NCBI GenBank assembly: GCA_019188255.1
Contig: JAETXT010000001.1
Span: forward strand, 3,596,001 to 3,660,000
DNA length: 64,000 nucleotides
Source: Verticillium longisporum
Lineage: Eukaryota > Ascomycota > Sordariomycetes > Glomerellales > Plectosphaerellaceae
Reading direction: 5' to 3'
The notes under the pieces were generated by a model. The model was not told the DNA's origin. It did no database searches and saw only the letters and a program-made list of their open reading frames with translations. Positions 12,806-23,339 of this stretch are shown piece after piece. The position numbers were made by a program, and so were the translations under genes. Within the stretch, counting starts at the first letter, position 1. Every line of letters begins with the position of its first letter.

Positions 12806-15518
12806 CTAGGTCTTGCGGCGCGAGGGCTGGGAAAGGTCGTTGAAGTTCATGGCGACGCCGAGGAAGCGCATGTCGACGTCGGACTGGTAGGCGAGGTCGC
12901 CGAGGAGGATCTGCAGGCGCGTGCGGAACGAGGCGCCTAGCTGGCGCAGGCGGGTGGAGGGGGGGAAACTCGGAGGCGATGGCCGAGGTGCCGCCGGGCG
13001 CCGCGGCGTCGTCGTCGTCGTCGGCAGCCTTGGCAGCGGCGTGACGGGTGGAGAAGCGCACGTCGGCCTCTTGACGCCGAGTGAAGTCGGATACGGACCA
13101 GGAGTAGAGGCCGTCGACCGAGTCGCGGTAGGTGAGCATGGTGCGGAGGAGGTCGCCGAGTTGGGCGAGGTAGGAGGTGCGGTCGTCCTCGCCGGCGGGG
13201 TTGAGCTCGGGGGCCTGCTGGCGGGCGGTGCGCTTGGCGCCGAGGAGGCCCTTGTGGGTAATGTCGTTGAGGTAGCGGGTGTGGGCCTTGATCAGGTCGT
13301 CGAGGGTGCAGCCTTCGCGGTGGATGCGGTCCTGCAGCTCGCCCCAGGAGGACTCGATGACCTCAAAGAGGATGTAGTACTGAAGCTGGCCGACAAAGTG
13401 GATCATCTCGGCGAGCACACCGCGTGTCGACTTCCAAGTCTGGACGACGTTGGGATCCCCGTCTGCAGGACGCCGCGGGCGCCGGTCATGCACTTGCGCC
13501 ACGTAGACGCCAGGGCGAACTCGACGCGCTTGATGCGCCATAGGAAGTTGAAGACCTTGAGGTACTGTCGGTTGCCCCATTCCGTAACGACGACATCCAC
13601 CGGGGAGTCAATCTTGTATTCAAGCGTGAAACAGTCCCAGCCAATGTCTCCATGGGAAAGCTGGAGCATGCGGGCGTCGAGGCGACGGAGGACCTGGGGG
13701 AGTCGTACTGAGCATTAGAGCCGCGAATAGCATGCTCCAGCTGCGCGGTCAGCGTGTGACGGTATTGCGCGCCGGCAGGCCGGTCGAGGTTGGCGGCGAG
13801 GGACTCCATGAGCAGGGCGATGAAGTCGCCCTGGCCGAGAAGGATGTAATCTTTGAGAGCCTGGAGGTGCTCATAGAGGTGGAACTTGTTGGCCATGAGG
13901 TCGATGAGACGTTTCATGGTAGTTTTGTACGCTTCGTCTATCCAGGCCTCCAGTGTCTCTGTGTCTCCGTATCGCAGCTCTTTGGATGCGTCTTTGGAAT
14001 AGTTCTCCACCCACTGCGAGTCGCCGCAGCTGTGCCGGATAAAATTGAGGGATTTGCCAATGAGGAAAACTTTCTGAGCAAAGTCCTGGGTGATGATGCT
14101 GGGAATCATGCCCTTGTCAATCTCGTACTTGTCTTCCCAGACGCTGCTGGCCGCTGTCTTGGGCTCGTCGGTCTGCTTGGGCTCCTTGACGAAGAACTCG
14201 CAGTATGGGTCGAGAAGCTCACCATCGTAGATCCAGCGGCGCAGTATGTCATAGAAAGGTCTCGTAACGTGGGCGAGGAGCCTCTCCGCAAAAGCGGCCA
14301 CCATGGGGTCTCCGTGCGAGGCGGAAAACCCGTGGATCAAGGAGATCAGCTGACCGCCCCTTTTGTTCTCCGACTCTTCTGCGACGAGGCTCATGAGACG
14401 GAGGCCCATGGTGGCCTCCCTCGTCCAAACAACACAGCGTTTGAGCGTCACACCGGCCTTGCCGATGCCGCCCCTAGGGGCGGATTCGTCGAGCGTCGAA
14501 AGGGCACGCCGGATCTGGCCTTCGAGCGTGGCAACCAGGCTCAGATAGGCACGCAGCTCACCGCTGATGGCTGCGCGCAGGCTCTGGCGGAGAAGGCCTT
14601 CGGCGGAGGACTTGACAAAGGCGTCGAGGTTGCGATAGAGGAGTGACGGCTCGGCGAGGGTGTGCAAAAGTGAGATGATGGGAGCAGGCAATGTAGGCGG
14701 CAGGGTGAGGGTATCTTGCTTGGGAAAGGGAAGAGCGGTGGAGGACAATCCCTGCAGAGTGAAGGGGAGGTCGCGCAGCAGAGCCGTCTCGGAAGGCTCG
14801 ATCTCGGTGTAGTTGTCTGCCAGCAGAGTCGACTTGAGGGCCACGGTCCTCTTGGGACTCTCGGCCGTGCTGTCTTCGTCGTCTGACGCGGGTCTCTTGG
14901 CGGCGTTTTGGGGCGGAAACTTCTTCAGGCCTTCTTGGGCGAATGCCTCTCTGAAGGCGTCGTCCTCCATCCTTGACACGGGCGTCGACGTCTTGGAGAC
15001 GCGGTCCGCATCGGGCCGCCGCGCCGCATCGTGAGGGCTGGCGGCTCGCGGCGCCGGTGGGAGTGGGCTGAGGGGCAGAGGTTCGTTGGGGTCTGGAGAG
15101 TCGGAGAGCTGGTAGAGGAGGTAGAGGATGGCCCACTTCTGATTGAGGACGGGGAGGGACAGCAGTCGGGTATAGAGATTGGCGAAGCGAAGGGCCTGGC
15201 TGGGGTTGCTCTGGATGAGCTTGCTTCGTATCAGCTCCGAGGCGTGATTGACGTCCGAGGCAATGGCGGGGGAGGCGGGGCTGTGTGAGGGTTCGCTGGT
15301 TAGCGGACCATGGCTGATCAAGAGAGGGTCAAGGGGTGGTGTTGTTGGAAGACGTCAGGCTGGAGGTGGCATTACCCAGAAATGATGGCGTTGACGAGGT
15401 CGTAACAATTGTCATATCTCTCTTGCGCAGCAGCGTCGTCTTCGTCGGGGTCGCCAGGAACGAGGTGGGTGATCAGACTGTCGGCGGCGCTGGCGATGCG
15501 ATGCTCGCGGCTGGACAT
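12806..15518 (-). CDS. Gamma-tubulin complex component 3 (GCP3/Spc98/Alp6), frame broken by three 1-nt indels
   Basis: GCP3 with GCP2 and gamma-tubulin forms the small complex that nucleates microtubules at the spindle pole body. Exon 1 starts at 15518 (MSSREHRIASAADSL) and ends at 15376. An intron of 62 nt (15375-15314) leads to the main exon; an alternative in-frame acceptor exists near 15296. The grip domains are visible: RDLPFTLQGLSS, LRAYLSLVATLEGQIRRAL, RRWIYDGELLDPYCEFFV, LKDYILLGQGDF, RVEFALASTWRKCM. Three frame changes lie in homopolymers: one base missing in G5 at 13696-13700, one missing in C4 at 13457-13460 and one extra in the G7 run at 12959-12965 (plus-strand bases). After correction the protein is about 883 residues and ends in NFNDLSQPSRRKT with stop at 12806-12808. 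It is divergent to hfi1. Confidence 0.92.
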
Positions 15519-15754
15519 GATGACATGTTTGGTGGCAGGATGCCAAAGTCGGGGACGGGAATGACAGCTGGGGTTTGGGGGAGCAGCGTGATGGATTGAG
15601 AGCGAGTCAATCGAGGCAATCAAGTCAACCGAAGCGGTGCCCCGCGATGCGCAGTGCCAGACAGCTTGGTGGAGGGAGGCGCGCCTGTGGTCTGTGGTTG
15701 GCACCTAAGAGACACCGGGCGACGCGCTGGGACGCGACTCGATGTTTAGGTGCC

Positions 15755-15826
15755 GTGCTTCGGGGAGGCGCCGTGCTTCAGGGAGGCGCCGTGCTTCAGG
15801 GAGGCGCCGTGCTTCAGGGAGGTGCC
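15755..15826. repeat. 18-bp tandem repeat, four copies
   Basis: Four head-to-tail units of GTGCTTCAGGGAGGCGCC. Copy 1 has one change (CGGGG for CAGGG) and copy 4 one change (GGTGCC). The unit contains the palindrome GGCGCC. The array sits in the GCP3/hfi1 divergent promoter and lies outside any supported gene. Confidence 0.95.
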
Positions 15827-15970
15827 GCTGGGGCTGGGACCGTCAATGGACGACTGCCCGCCCAGAACGTCGTCCACAGGCGAGGCCAGGGGCATGTAGC
15901 ATGTGCCTCTGTCGTCGCGCGTGCACGCCCCAAGTACAATGTACCTTTACCCACCCGGAAGGCCCCAAGC

Positions 15971-15997
15971 ACCTACCTACCTAAGGTACCTACCTAG
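15971..15997. repeat. TACCTACC / AAGGTACC motif block
   Basis: An acctacctacctaaggtacctacc run in the divergent promoter, part of the dispersed intergenic motif family of this window. Confidence 0.7.
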
Positions 15998-16000
15998 TGT

Positions 16001-16054
16001 CGCTCAAGCCGTGGGCTTCGCTCAAGCCGTGGGCTTCGCTCAAGCCGTGGGCTC
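16001..16054. repeat. 18-bp tandem repeat, three copies
   Basis: Three units of CGCTCAAGCCGTGGGCTT (the last ends in C instead of T). The sequence is unrelated to the 15755 array but has the same 18-bp period. It sits about 400 bp before the hfi1 start codon. Confidence 0.95.
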
Positions 16055-16449
16055 TGCAATTGGAAGCTCGGACAAAATTCCAACGACATGCCAAAGCATC
16101 GCATCTTCTCTACGTCAACCCTCGCCTTCCGTCGCCATCAACCCCACGACCACAGAAGACCATTTCCATCCGTCTGAACCGCGGCCCATGATCGCGTCAC
16201 TTCCCTCTGTCGAACAGGGCGGCCCATGACACTATTTTCGCGGCGCGCTGTGCTCTCTGGCCGCACGCGACTCGACTGCCGACCCCAGCACCGCCCCTAG
16301 CCTTGACATTACATCCTCGACCATTGTCACGCGCCCTCGCTCTGTAGAGCAACAACGAGCCATCGCGTCTCCATCTCTGTCCTTCGAAACCGACATTGAC
16401 CCCCCCTCATCACCTCGTCCGGTGTCCATCGCGCGGCCTTTTCGCTGCC

Positions 16450-17991
16450 ATGCCCGACATTGACCCCGCGGCTCTGAGCCGCCCCGCCATCGGCCTGACT
16501 ACCCCCGTCCTCTCCAACAAGTCCATCACCGTCTCGGCCCCCGGCGCCCTCAAGACCGGCAAGACGAGTCAGATCATCCCGGCCCGCATCGATCTCGAAC
16601 CCTTGTACACAGCCCTCAAGCAGGCCATTGGCGCCGATCACTGTGCCATCTACAAGGAGACCCTGCCCCAGTTCCTCATCGACCGCCCCTACCAGGCCGA
16701 GTACGCCGAGCGCATCGTCCCTATTCTCGAATCGCCCGGCGGCGAGAGGGAGCACCTACACAACCAGCTCGTCGCGGCCATCTACGGCAATGTCACGAGA
16801 GAGATGCCCGACCAGGGGCTCGCCCCTGGGTCAGCGCCAACGACAAGCCCGCCACGAATACCGGCAGCAAACCCGTGTCAGGCGATGCCGCCGAGCGGCG
16901 GTTAAAGGGCGAGGTCATGCAGCTGCCGGCGCGGGACCGAAGGCGTATCAAAGATCTCGTGCAGAACGAGGTGGGACCACCTGGCATTTGCTTCTTGCCA
17001 TTCTTTGCACCATGTCTGCCCCCGGGACAATATGCTGACGTTTGCGCTCCCAGTTTGACCCCTACGACATACTCTCCAATGTCTTTACAGAATCATATAG
17101 ACGGCCGTCCAAGACAGCCGAGCCTCCGGCAAGCGCAACTGGCCTCGGTGCCGTCGGGGGCATCAACAAGATGAGTGAGTATCACAGGAGAACGAACAGT
17201 TCCCCCCCCCCAAAAGCTAATATGGTCGCCTATCAGATTTTGATATTGAAATTCGAAAACGATTCCAACAACCGCTCGCCGTAGAGTCGGGCGAGTTCCC
17301 CGACGCCGCCGGCATCGAGGGCAGGATGCTGCCCTTCTGCTACGAGGTGGGCCTCGCCAACGGCCACACGCCCGAGGCGGCGTCGTTCATGTCGACGGCA
17401 ACGGAAACGTTTATCAAGGAGGTGCTCGCCTCCATCTTCTCCAAGACGCGCAGCAACCCGCCGGGCGAGTCGGGCAGCGCCGGCCTCGGACAGAACCCGA
17501 CGTGGATCCAGACGCACCGGTACCGGCGGCAGCTCGGGCGCGAGGAGGACGCGGTGCACCGCGGCGAGGTGGCGCGCGACAAGACGGGCATGCTGCCTGT
17601 CGAGTCGCGGGCGGCGAGCGAGCGCGGGCCCCTCGGCATGTCGGACGTGCGCATCGCGCTCGAGATGGCCGACAACGGGCTCGCGCAGTTCCCCATTGTC
17701 ACGACGGCCATTGGCTACGGCTGGCGCGAGGGCGAGCTCGAGCACTGGCACGACTATACATATATGCCGGACGAGTTTGACGCCGTCGGGCGCGTCATGG
17801 AGCTCGCCGACGACGGCAGCGGCCTCGACATTGTGCCGCTCGCGGGTGCCGACTTTGCGGGCGCCAACGGGTTTGGCGACGGCGACGCCATGGACATTGA
17901 CGACGAGGAGATGCTGTGGGAGGGCGGAGACGGCAAGGACGCGTCGTTTCTCGACTCGGTCCTCGATTCATGCCTCGCGGTCGGGTCGTAG
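16450..17991 (+). CDS. SAGA complex subunit Ada1/Hfi1, two introns, one apparent 1-nt deletion
   Basis: Ada1 is a structural subunit of the SAGA histone acetyltransferase coactivator. The protein opens [19 protein letters not shown] and continues with [20 protein letters not shown] and [11 protein letters not shown], the fungal Ada1 N-terminal region; the histone-fold part follows ([31 protein letters not shown]). Introns are 16971-17053 (83 nt, phase 0) and 17175-17236 (62 nt, GTGAGT, GCTAAT branch, phase 1). One frame change falls at the C4 run 16823-16826: adding one C restores [14 protein letters not shown] and joins the frames. The corrected length is about 465 residues, normal for the family. 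An in-frame ATG at 16396 exists, but the 16450 start matches the usual N-terminus. The acidic C-terminus contains [17 protein letters not shown]. Confidence 0.88.
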
Positions 17992-19030
17992 GACGGTTGG
18001 CGACCAGCACGGGGCTCGACTCTCGCGAGGGAGGCCGGGACGACGCCGCAGGATGCGCTGCTCGCGCGCGCGCACCGGGCGTCCGTCAACAAGGCCGTCA
18101 GTGCCGACCACCATGTCATCTGGGGGCGGCGGCGGCGGCGGCAGACGCCACCTCGCCGGCGCACGAGGATCGACCCCTCCGAGGGCGTGGGCGGCGGCGG
18201 CGCGTGGCATCAGTATTATCAGCATCATGTTCAACATTCTCATCGTCGTTCATCATCAGCATTGGCTTCCAAAAACGGCGTAACGGGATCTCAGTCGGCA
18301 GGAACGGAGGGAAAGGGGAGGAGCTTTTATCAATGCGCTTCCGGATGCTAGCTGTGCGGAGGTGCCCTGGGAGTGGACAGAGGAGAGGAGCGATGGCCAG
18401 GGAGGGGAGGAGCGTGGGGTGGAGGGTTGGAGTTTACAGAGGGAAGACACCGAGAGAAACAGGCGGTCTGGTTCTTGTGTACTTATATAGACGATACCCG
18501 GCGATGCGTTTTCGAGGGCATTCGTGTCCCCCATTGGCGCAACAGTGTAGTAGTAAGATGACATACACACAGGCAAAGCAAACCAAAAGCAGCATTTTTT
18601 TTCACGATGACGGGACGTCTTTGGTATGGATGGCTTGGGATATGGAGGGCATCGATGAGAAGATGAAGGCCGTCAGCAGACAGACCGAGACGAACGAGGC
18701 ACAGATCAGGAATGCAGGCAGACTGATAACTGAAACTGGGAGAGAAGAAGAAGAAGAGGAACAAGAGGAGGAAAAGGGTGGGCCTCCTTCGCGACTTGCA
18801 AACCCCATTCGGCCAGCGCTCGCGAGCCTCGGCCCAGAGAACAAGAGCCCATAGCGGACGCAGCCAGACATCCTGGGCACCTCGGCGGAAAGTGCACGCG
18901 TCTTCCCCGCATCGGTGGGCAGGAGAGGAGCCAAGAAGCCACAGGCGAAGCGGCTGCAGGGGTTCTGGTGCGGAGGAGCTGCCGTTAGCGCTGGGGGGCG
19001 CCGTGGCCCAGGTGCTGCTGTGCTGTACCT

Positions 19031-19084
19031 TGCTACCTGGGTACCTGGGCACCTTACCTTGCTACCTACCTAGGTAGGTACTTG
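19031..19084. repeat. TACCT/AGGTA motif block with a TACCTAGGTA palindrome
   Basis: It contains repeated gtacctggg and ctacctacctaggtaggtac. It is a member of the dispersed motif family and lies about 620 bp upstream of the CoA-ligase-like gene. Confidence 0.75.
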
Positions 19085-19491
19085 GGACCAGCACCCAGTG
19101 GTGGTCGGTTGTGGTGCTCGGTTAGGGGCTAGAGGGAGGCCCACTGGAGATCGCCAAAGACCGCCTCCGCCCCCGCCATCAAACGTGGGGACGATGGAGA
19201 TGGGTCACCGGATCGGCTGGAAGCCTGCCACGCAGAGCGCGCCAGGAAGCGGCGAGAGGGCGGGGGAGGCCAGAGATAGTCCAGGGAGCCAATTGGTTTG
19301 GGGCGTTTCGTCAGATCTTGGTCGCTGTGCCCAACGTTCGTACTTGCTCCCTGGGCCCCCCATATATGACGGCGGTTGCTGGGTGTCCCCCCTTGGATGC
19401 GACGTCTGGCGGCCCTCCTCGAGGAACATCTCGCTGCCTCGGAAACACCACCACCACCACCAGACTCCCAAGAGAAGGAGGGAGACTTGCA

Positions 19492-19497
19492 TATATA
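19492..19497 (+). promoter_or_regulatory. TATA-like box of the CoA-ligase-like gene
   Basis: TATATA lies 208 nt before the start codon, followed by a C-rich leader. Orientation and distance fit a fungal core promoter; this is a weak prediction. Confidence 0.35.
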
Positions 19498-19704
19498 CCC
19501 ACGTTGTAGGCGGAGCTGTACATTTGCCACCCCTTCTTGTCCATGTGCCTGCACTAACCTCATCAGTTGCATCTACCTTCCACAGACCGTACTTCCTGCT
19601 TCCAAAACATACACCTCAAACAAGACATCACCGCAGAGCACCAAGAGCCAGCGTGTACCAAACCCTGTCACCCACCTCTACATCCCCCGAAACCGACAAC
19701 CGAC

Positions 19705-21509
19705 ATGCCCGTCAAGTCACGCTGGGAGGAGGAGCTCCCCAACTGCTCGCTCCAGCAGTGGATCTTTGGCTCCCCCTCGGCGCCCCTGCCCGACCGCAAG
19801 GCCTTCCTCGACGCCGACCGCCCGGACACGCACTTTGTCACCTTTTCCGAGTACCGCCTGCTGGCGAAGCGCATCGCCCTCGGCCTGCAGGCGGCCGGCC
19901 TCAAGCGCGGCGAGCGCGTGCTCCTCTTCTCGGGCAACAGCCTCTACTTCCCCTCCGTCTTCCTCGGCGTTCTCATGGCCGGCGGTGTCTTCACCGGCGC
20001 CAACCCAGGCTTCGTCGCGCGTGAGCTCGCCTATCAGCTCAAGGACAGCGGCGCCAGCTTCATGGTCGCCGCCGCCGCCAGCATTGACATTGCCGTCGAG
20101 GCAGCCGCAGAGGTCGGCATGCCGGGCAACCACGTCTTTGTCTTTGACACGACCATCCCCGGCCAGGCACCCGTGACGCCGCCGCGCGCCGATGGCAAGG
20201 GCACCCGTCACTGGACGGAGCTGCTGGGGCCGGCGGCCGAGGCCGAGGCCTTCAACTGGGTCGAACCCGAGGACAGCCGCACGACGACGTGCTGCCTCAA
20301 CTACTCGTCCGGAACGACGGGCGTGCCCAAAGGCGTCGAGATTTCGCACTACAACTACGTGTCCAACGGCGCGGGCGTCATCAAGGTGACGAAGCTGGCG
20401 CCTGACTACACGACGGCGGTCAAGCGGCACGTCGGGCTCTGCTTCCTGCCCATGTACCACGCCTACGCGCAAACGTACTTTGTGGCCAACTTTGCGAGCC
20501 AGGGCGTGCCCGTGTACGTCATGCCATCGTTTGACTTTGTCAAGATGCTCACGCATATTCAGCGCTTCCGCGTGACGCACCTCGTCGCCGTGCCGCCTGT
20601 GCTCGTGGCGCTGACCAAGCACCCCGTCGCCAAGACGTTTGATCTCTCGAGCCTCGAGAACGTCGGCTGCGGCGCCGCACCGCTGGCGGCCGAGACGGCA
20701 GCGGAGACGACACGTGTGCTCGGCAAGCCCGACCTGCTGGTGCGGCAGGGCTGGGGCATGACCGAGGTGACGTGTACGGCCATGACGTGGGACCCGACGC
20801 GGCTGGACCGCACGACATCAGCCGTCGGCGAGATCATGCCCAACTTTTCGGCCAAGCTCGTCGGCGCCGACGGCGTCGAGGTCACCAAGGCGCGCACACC
20901 GGGCGAGCTGCTCATCGCGGGGCCGGGCGTCATGCGCGGCTACTGGCGCAACCCGAAAGCCACGGCGGAAACGTTCGCCGTCGATGCCGACGGCACGCGC
21001 TGGCTGCGGACGGGCGACCGGGCCTACGTCGACTCGTACGGGCCCGGCGGCCTCTTCTTCATCGTCGACCACATCAAGGAGCTCATCAAGGTCAAGGGCA
21101 ACCAGGTGGCACCTGCCGAGCTCGAGGCGCTGCTGCTCGAGAGGACAGATGTGGCCGATGTGGCCGTCGTCGGTGTGACCATCGAGGGTGAGGAGATGCC
21201 CCGTGCCTACATAGTCAAAACGCCCGGGTCCGAGACGTCGGGCGAGGAGATTGCGACGTGGCTCGAGAAGAAGGTCTCCAGGCACAAGAGGCTTCGAGGC
21301 GGTGTTGCCTTTACCGATGTCATTCCCAAGAACCCGGTACGTCCGCTGACCCTTTTGCTGACTGTCCTCTCTGCAATGACATGATGACGTTCGTTTTTAC
21401 TGACATGGTCTCGTATGTCTAGTCCGGCAAGATCCTGCGAAAGATCCTTCGCGAGAAGGCCAAGCAGGAAGTGGGTGACCGCGACCCAGCGACATCGAAG
21501 CTTTCATAG
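19705..21509 (+). CDS. 4-coumarate-CoA-ligase-like acyl-CoA synthetase (ANL superfamily)
   Basis: The enzyme should adenylate a carboxylic acid with ATP and transfer it to CoA; the substrate cannot be read from sequence. Exon 1 covers 19705-21336 and exon 2 covers 21423-21509, with an 86-nt intron of phase 0. The 572-residue length is usual. Core motifs are in order: YSSGTTGVPKG (about residue 200), QGWGMTE (about 350), TGELLIAGPGVMRGYW, WLRTGD (about 433), KELIKVKGNQVAPAELE, and across the splice PKNP/SGKILRK, which holds the catalytic lysine. The protein ends in SKLS. Peroxisomal relatives often end in SKL or AKL, so this is one residue past a canonical targeting signal. The start is the first ATG after the leader. 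The neighbours do not suggest a metabolite cluster. Confidence 0.9.
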
Positions 21510-22159
21510 GAGGCATGTTTTCAGGAGCTTCGAGGATGCCGCATGAGTTCTGAAAGGAAGCAAAGCGCTGGTTGGAGGCTAGCATAGAATTATGAAGGAT
21601 GACGAAGGATACATAGGGAAAGGCTGGCGATGGCAAGGCTGTAGGGAGCAGGGGCGAGGTAATCAGAGGCAGAAGAGAGGCGGCCAGGGCAAGAGCAAGG
21701 GTCAGTAGCTCATCGCGGGGGAAGCACGGCCCTTTCTACGCAAGTTCCCAGGCACTTTGGGCAGGCACCTCCAGTGGACGTCCCACGATCCACCCCATGC
21801 AGAAATGTACGAATCAGGAAGCAGAAAGCTCTGACGCCGCGACTTTGCGTGTTTCTGCTCGCCTCTCTGCCTGCTCGGACCACAGACCAAACCACCAAGA
21901 CCCAGCCATCCTCCCTGCTCCCTGCTCCCTACTATTACCATCTGCTCCTGGCTCCCTGTTTCTATTTTTTGCAGCCTGATCTAAACACCCTTGGCACCTC
22001 TTCCTCTCCCAATGGCCTGCTAGGTGCCCGAATTCAACTGCACGAAAAATCCTTCAGAGACCGCAATTTTCCCTTCTTCCAAGGTTTCCTTCTTCAACCG
22101 CGCACACTTCCCTTCTCCCATCTCGACCACACTCTTCATCGCACACATTGACGCCCATC
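21510..22159. other. Intergenic region between the CoA-ligase-like gene and the BCAS2 gene
   Basis: It holds the 3' UTR of the upstream gene and a C- and T-rich leader for the downstream one. No other feature is seen. Confidence 0.6.
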
Positions 22160-22870
22160 ATGACGTCCAGAAACGCCTTTCACGAGTCTCTGCCATGTAG
22201 GAACCCACCCCCTCCCAGACTTGTTCGCTTCCTGGTCATGATCGCAACCGTCTAACCATCTCGCCGTCCAGACATCGACACGGAGCCGACCGCCGCCCAG
22301 CGCGCCGACGCCGAGTCCCAGATCGCCACCGAGCTCTCAACCGCCGGCCCGCCCCCGCCCTCCTCGACCCTCCTACCACCGCTGTCGCCGTCCAAACTCT
22401 CGCCGCTCATGGCGCAGGAGCTCGACCGCGTCGCCGCCCAGCAGCCCCTCGCCGCCATCGACCTCAAGCGCTACGAGGCCCAGGAACCCCTCGCCGCCCC
22501 GGGCGCCGAGCCCGCCCCCGCCGCCCTCGCCGAGACGCTGCGCAAGGCCTACACCACCCACACCTACCTCACCGCCCGCGTCGAGAACCTCGAGCTGCTC
22601 GAGCGCTGGGGCCGCAACGCCTGGCTCGTCGGCAACCACCGCCTCGAGGGCCAGCTGCGCGCCCTCGAGAAGGACCTCGCCGACGCAAAGGCCGACATTG
22701 ACGTCCTCACCCTCGCCCGCCGCCGCGCCCAGGATGACGTCGCCGCCGAGATGAAGGGGCTCGACGAGGCCTGGCGCTCCGGCGTCGGCCGCGTCCTCGA
22801 GACCGAGATTGCCGTCGAGGCCCTGCGTCGACAGGTCCTTACCGAGATGGAACGCAAGGCCAAGGCCTAG
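22160..22870 (+). CDS. Pre-mRNA-splicing factor BCAS2/SPF27 (Cwf7)
   Basis: This family is a core member of the Prp19/NineTeen complex that activates the spliceosome. A short first exon (22160-22196) encodes MTSRNAFHESLP; a 75-nt intron (22197-22271, GTAGGA...TCTAACC...CAG, phase 1) joins it to YIDTEPTAAQRADAESQI. The SLPYIDTEP join is diagnostic of BCAS2 proteins and fixes both the start and the splice. The second exon continues with ALAETLRKAYTTHTYLTAR, WLVGNHRLEGQLRALEKDLA and a helical, charged C-terminus that probably forms coiled coil. Length is 211 residues, normal for fungi. No frameshift. Confidence 0.92.
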
Positions 22871-23339
22871 TGTCGGTCAGCTTGGCTCGGCCTCAGCCTT
22901 GGCCAGCTTATTCGCACATGACACGACCGATGATACTTTTGAGTTTTGAGGACTTTCTCACATGACGTCAACGTATTAGATTCTCAAACTTCTTTTATGG
23001 GACAAACTGTTGGAAAGGGGGGGGGAAATATGACCGAGAACTAGGGGAAGGAGGACGGGGGGATTGATTCGCTCTGTACGATAGCAGTCACAAGATACCC
23101 ACATCGGGCGGCAGTCCCCGGACGTAAACTTTACAGACAGGCAATCAGTGCAACATAAATCATGATAACTTGATAATGCTCTTCCCACCAGGTATCTGGA
23201 CGTCACACATCCCACGCCTCCTAGGAAACGAAGGTAAAAAAAGGGGTGGAAGAAGGTCACCCAAGTCCCGCGCAACGCCGCTATCATCCGTCCTTTCCAC
23301 GCACAAATGTTCTTCCATGCAACCCTCCGTCCGCCCCCA
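22871..23339. other. Convergent intergenic region between BCAS2 and pkaR
   Basis: About 470 bp shared by the 3' UTRs of two converging genes. A G9 run lies near 23018. Nothing else is seen. Confidence 0.6.

Larger units (their letters stand above)
15519..16449. promoter_or_regulatory. Divergent promoter between GCP3 and hfi1, with two tandem-repeat arrays
   Basis: The 931-bp region lies between two start codons pointing away from each other, so it should contain both promoters and leaders. It carries two separate arrays with 18-bp units (15755-15826 and 16001-16054) and a TACCTACC/GGTACC motif block (15971-15997). The right end is C-rich and pyrimidine-rich, as expected for the hfi1 leader. 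Confidence 0.6.
17992..19704. other. Intergenic region between hfi1 and the CoA-ligase-like gene
   Basis: No supported gene in 1.7 kb. The left end is the hfi1 3' UTR. An AAG/GAG-rich patch lies at about 18740-18780, a TACCT/AGGTA block at 19031-19084, a TATATA at 19492-19497, and a pyrimidine-rich leader reaches the next start codon. Long frames in this stretch are compositional artefacts. Confidence 0.6.

Noticed and set aside
13732..14646. 304-codon open frame opposite GCP3
   Set aside because: It is the antisense reading of the GCP3 gene; the minus strand carries the conserved grip domains.
15755..15850. A repeat protein encoded by the 18-bp array
   Set aside because: The unit is a multiple of three so it stays open in frame, but there is no start, no homologue, and it lies between two divergent genes.
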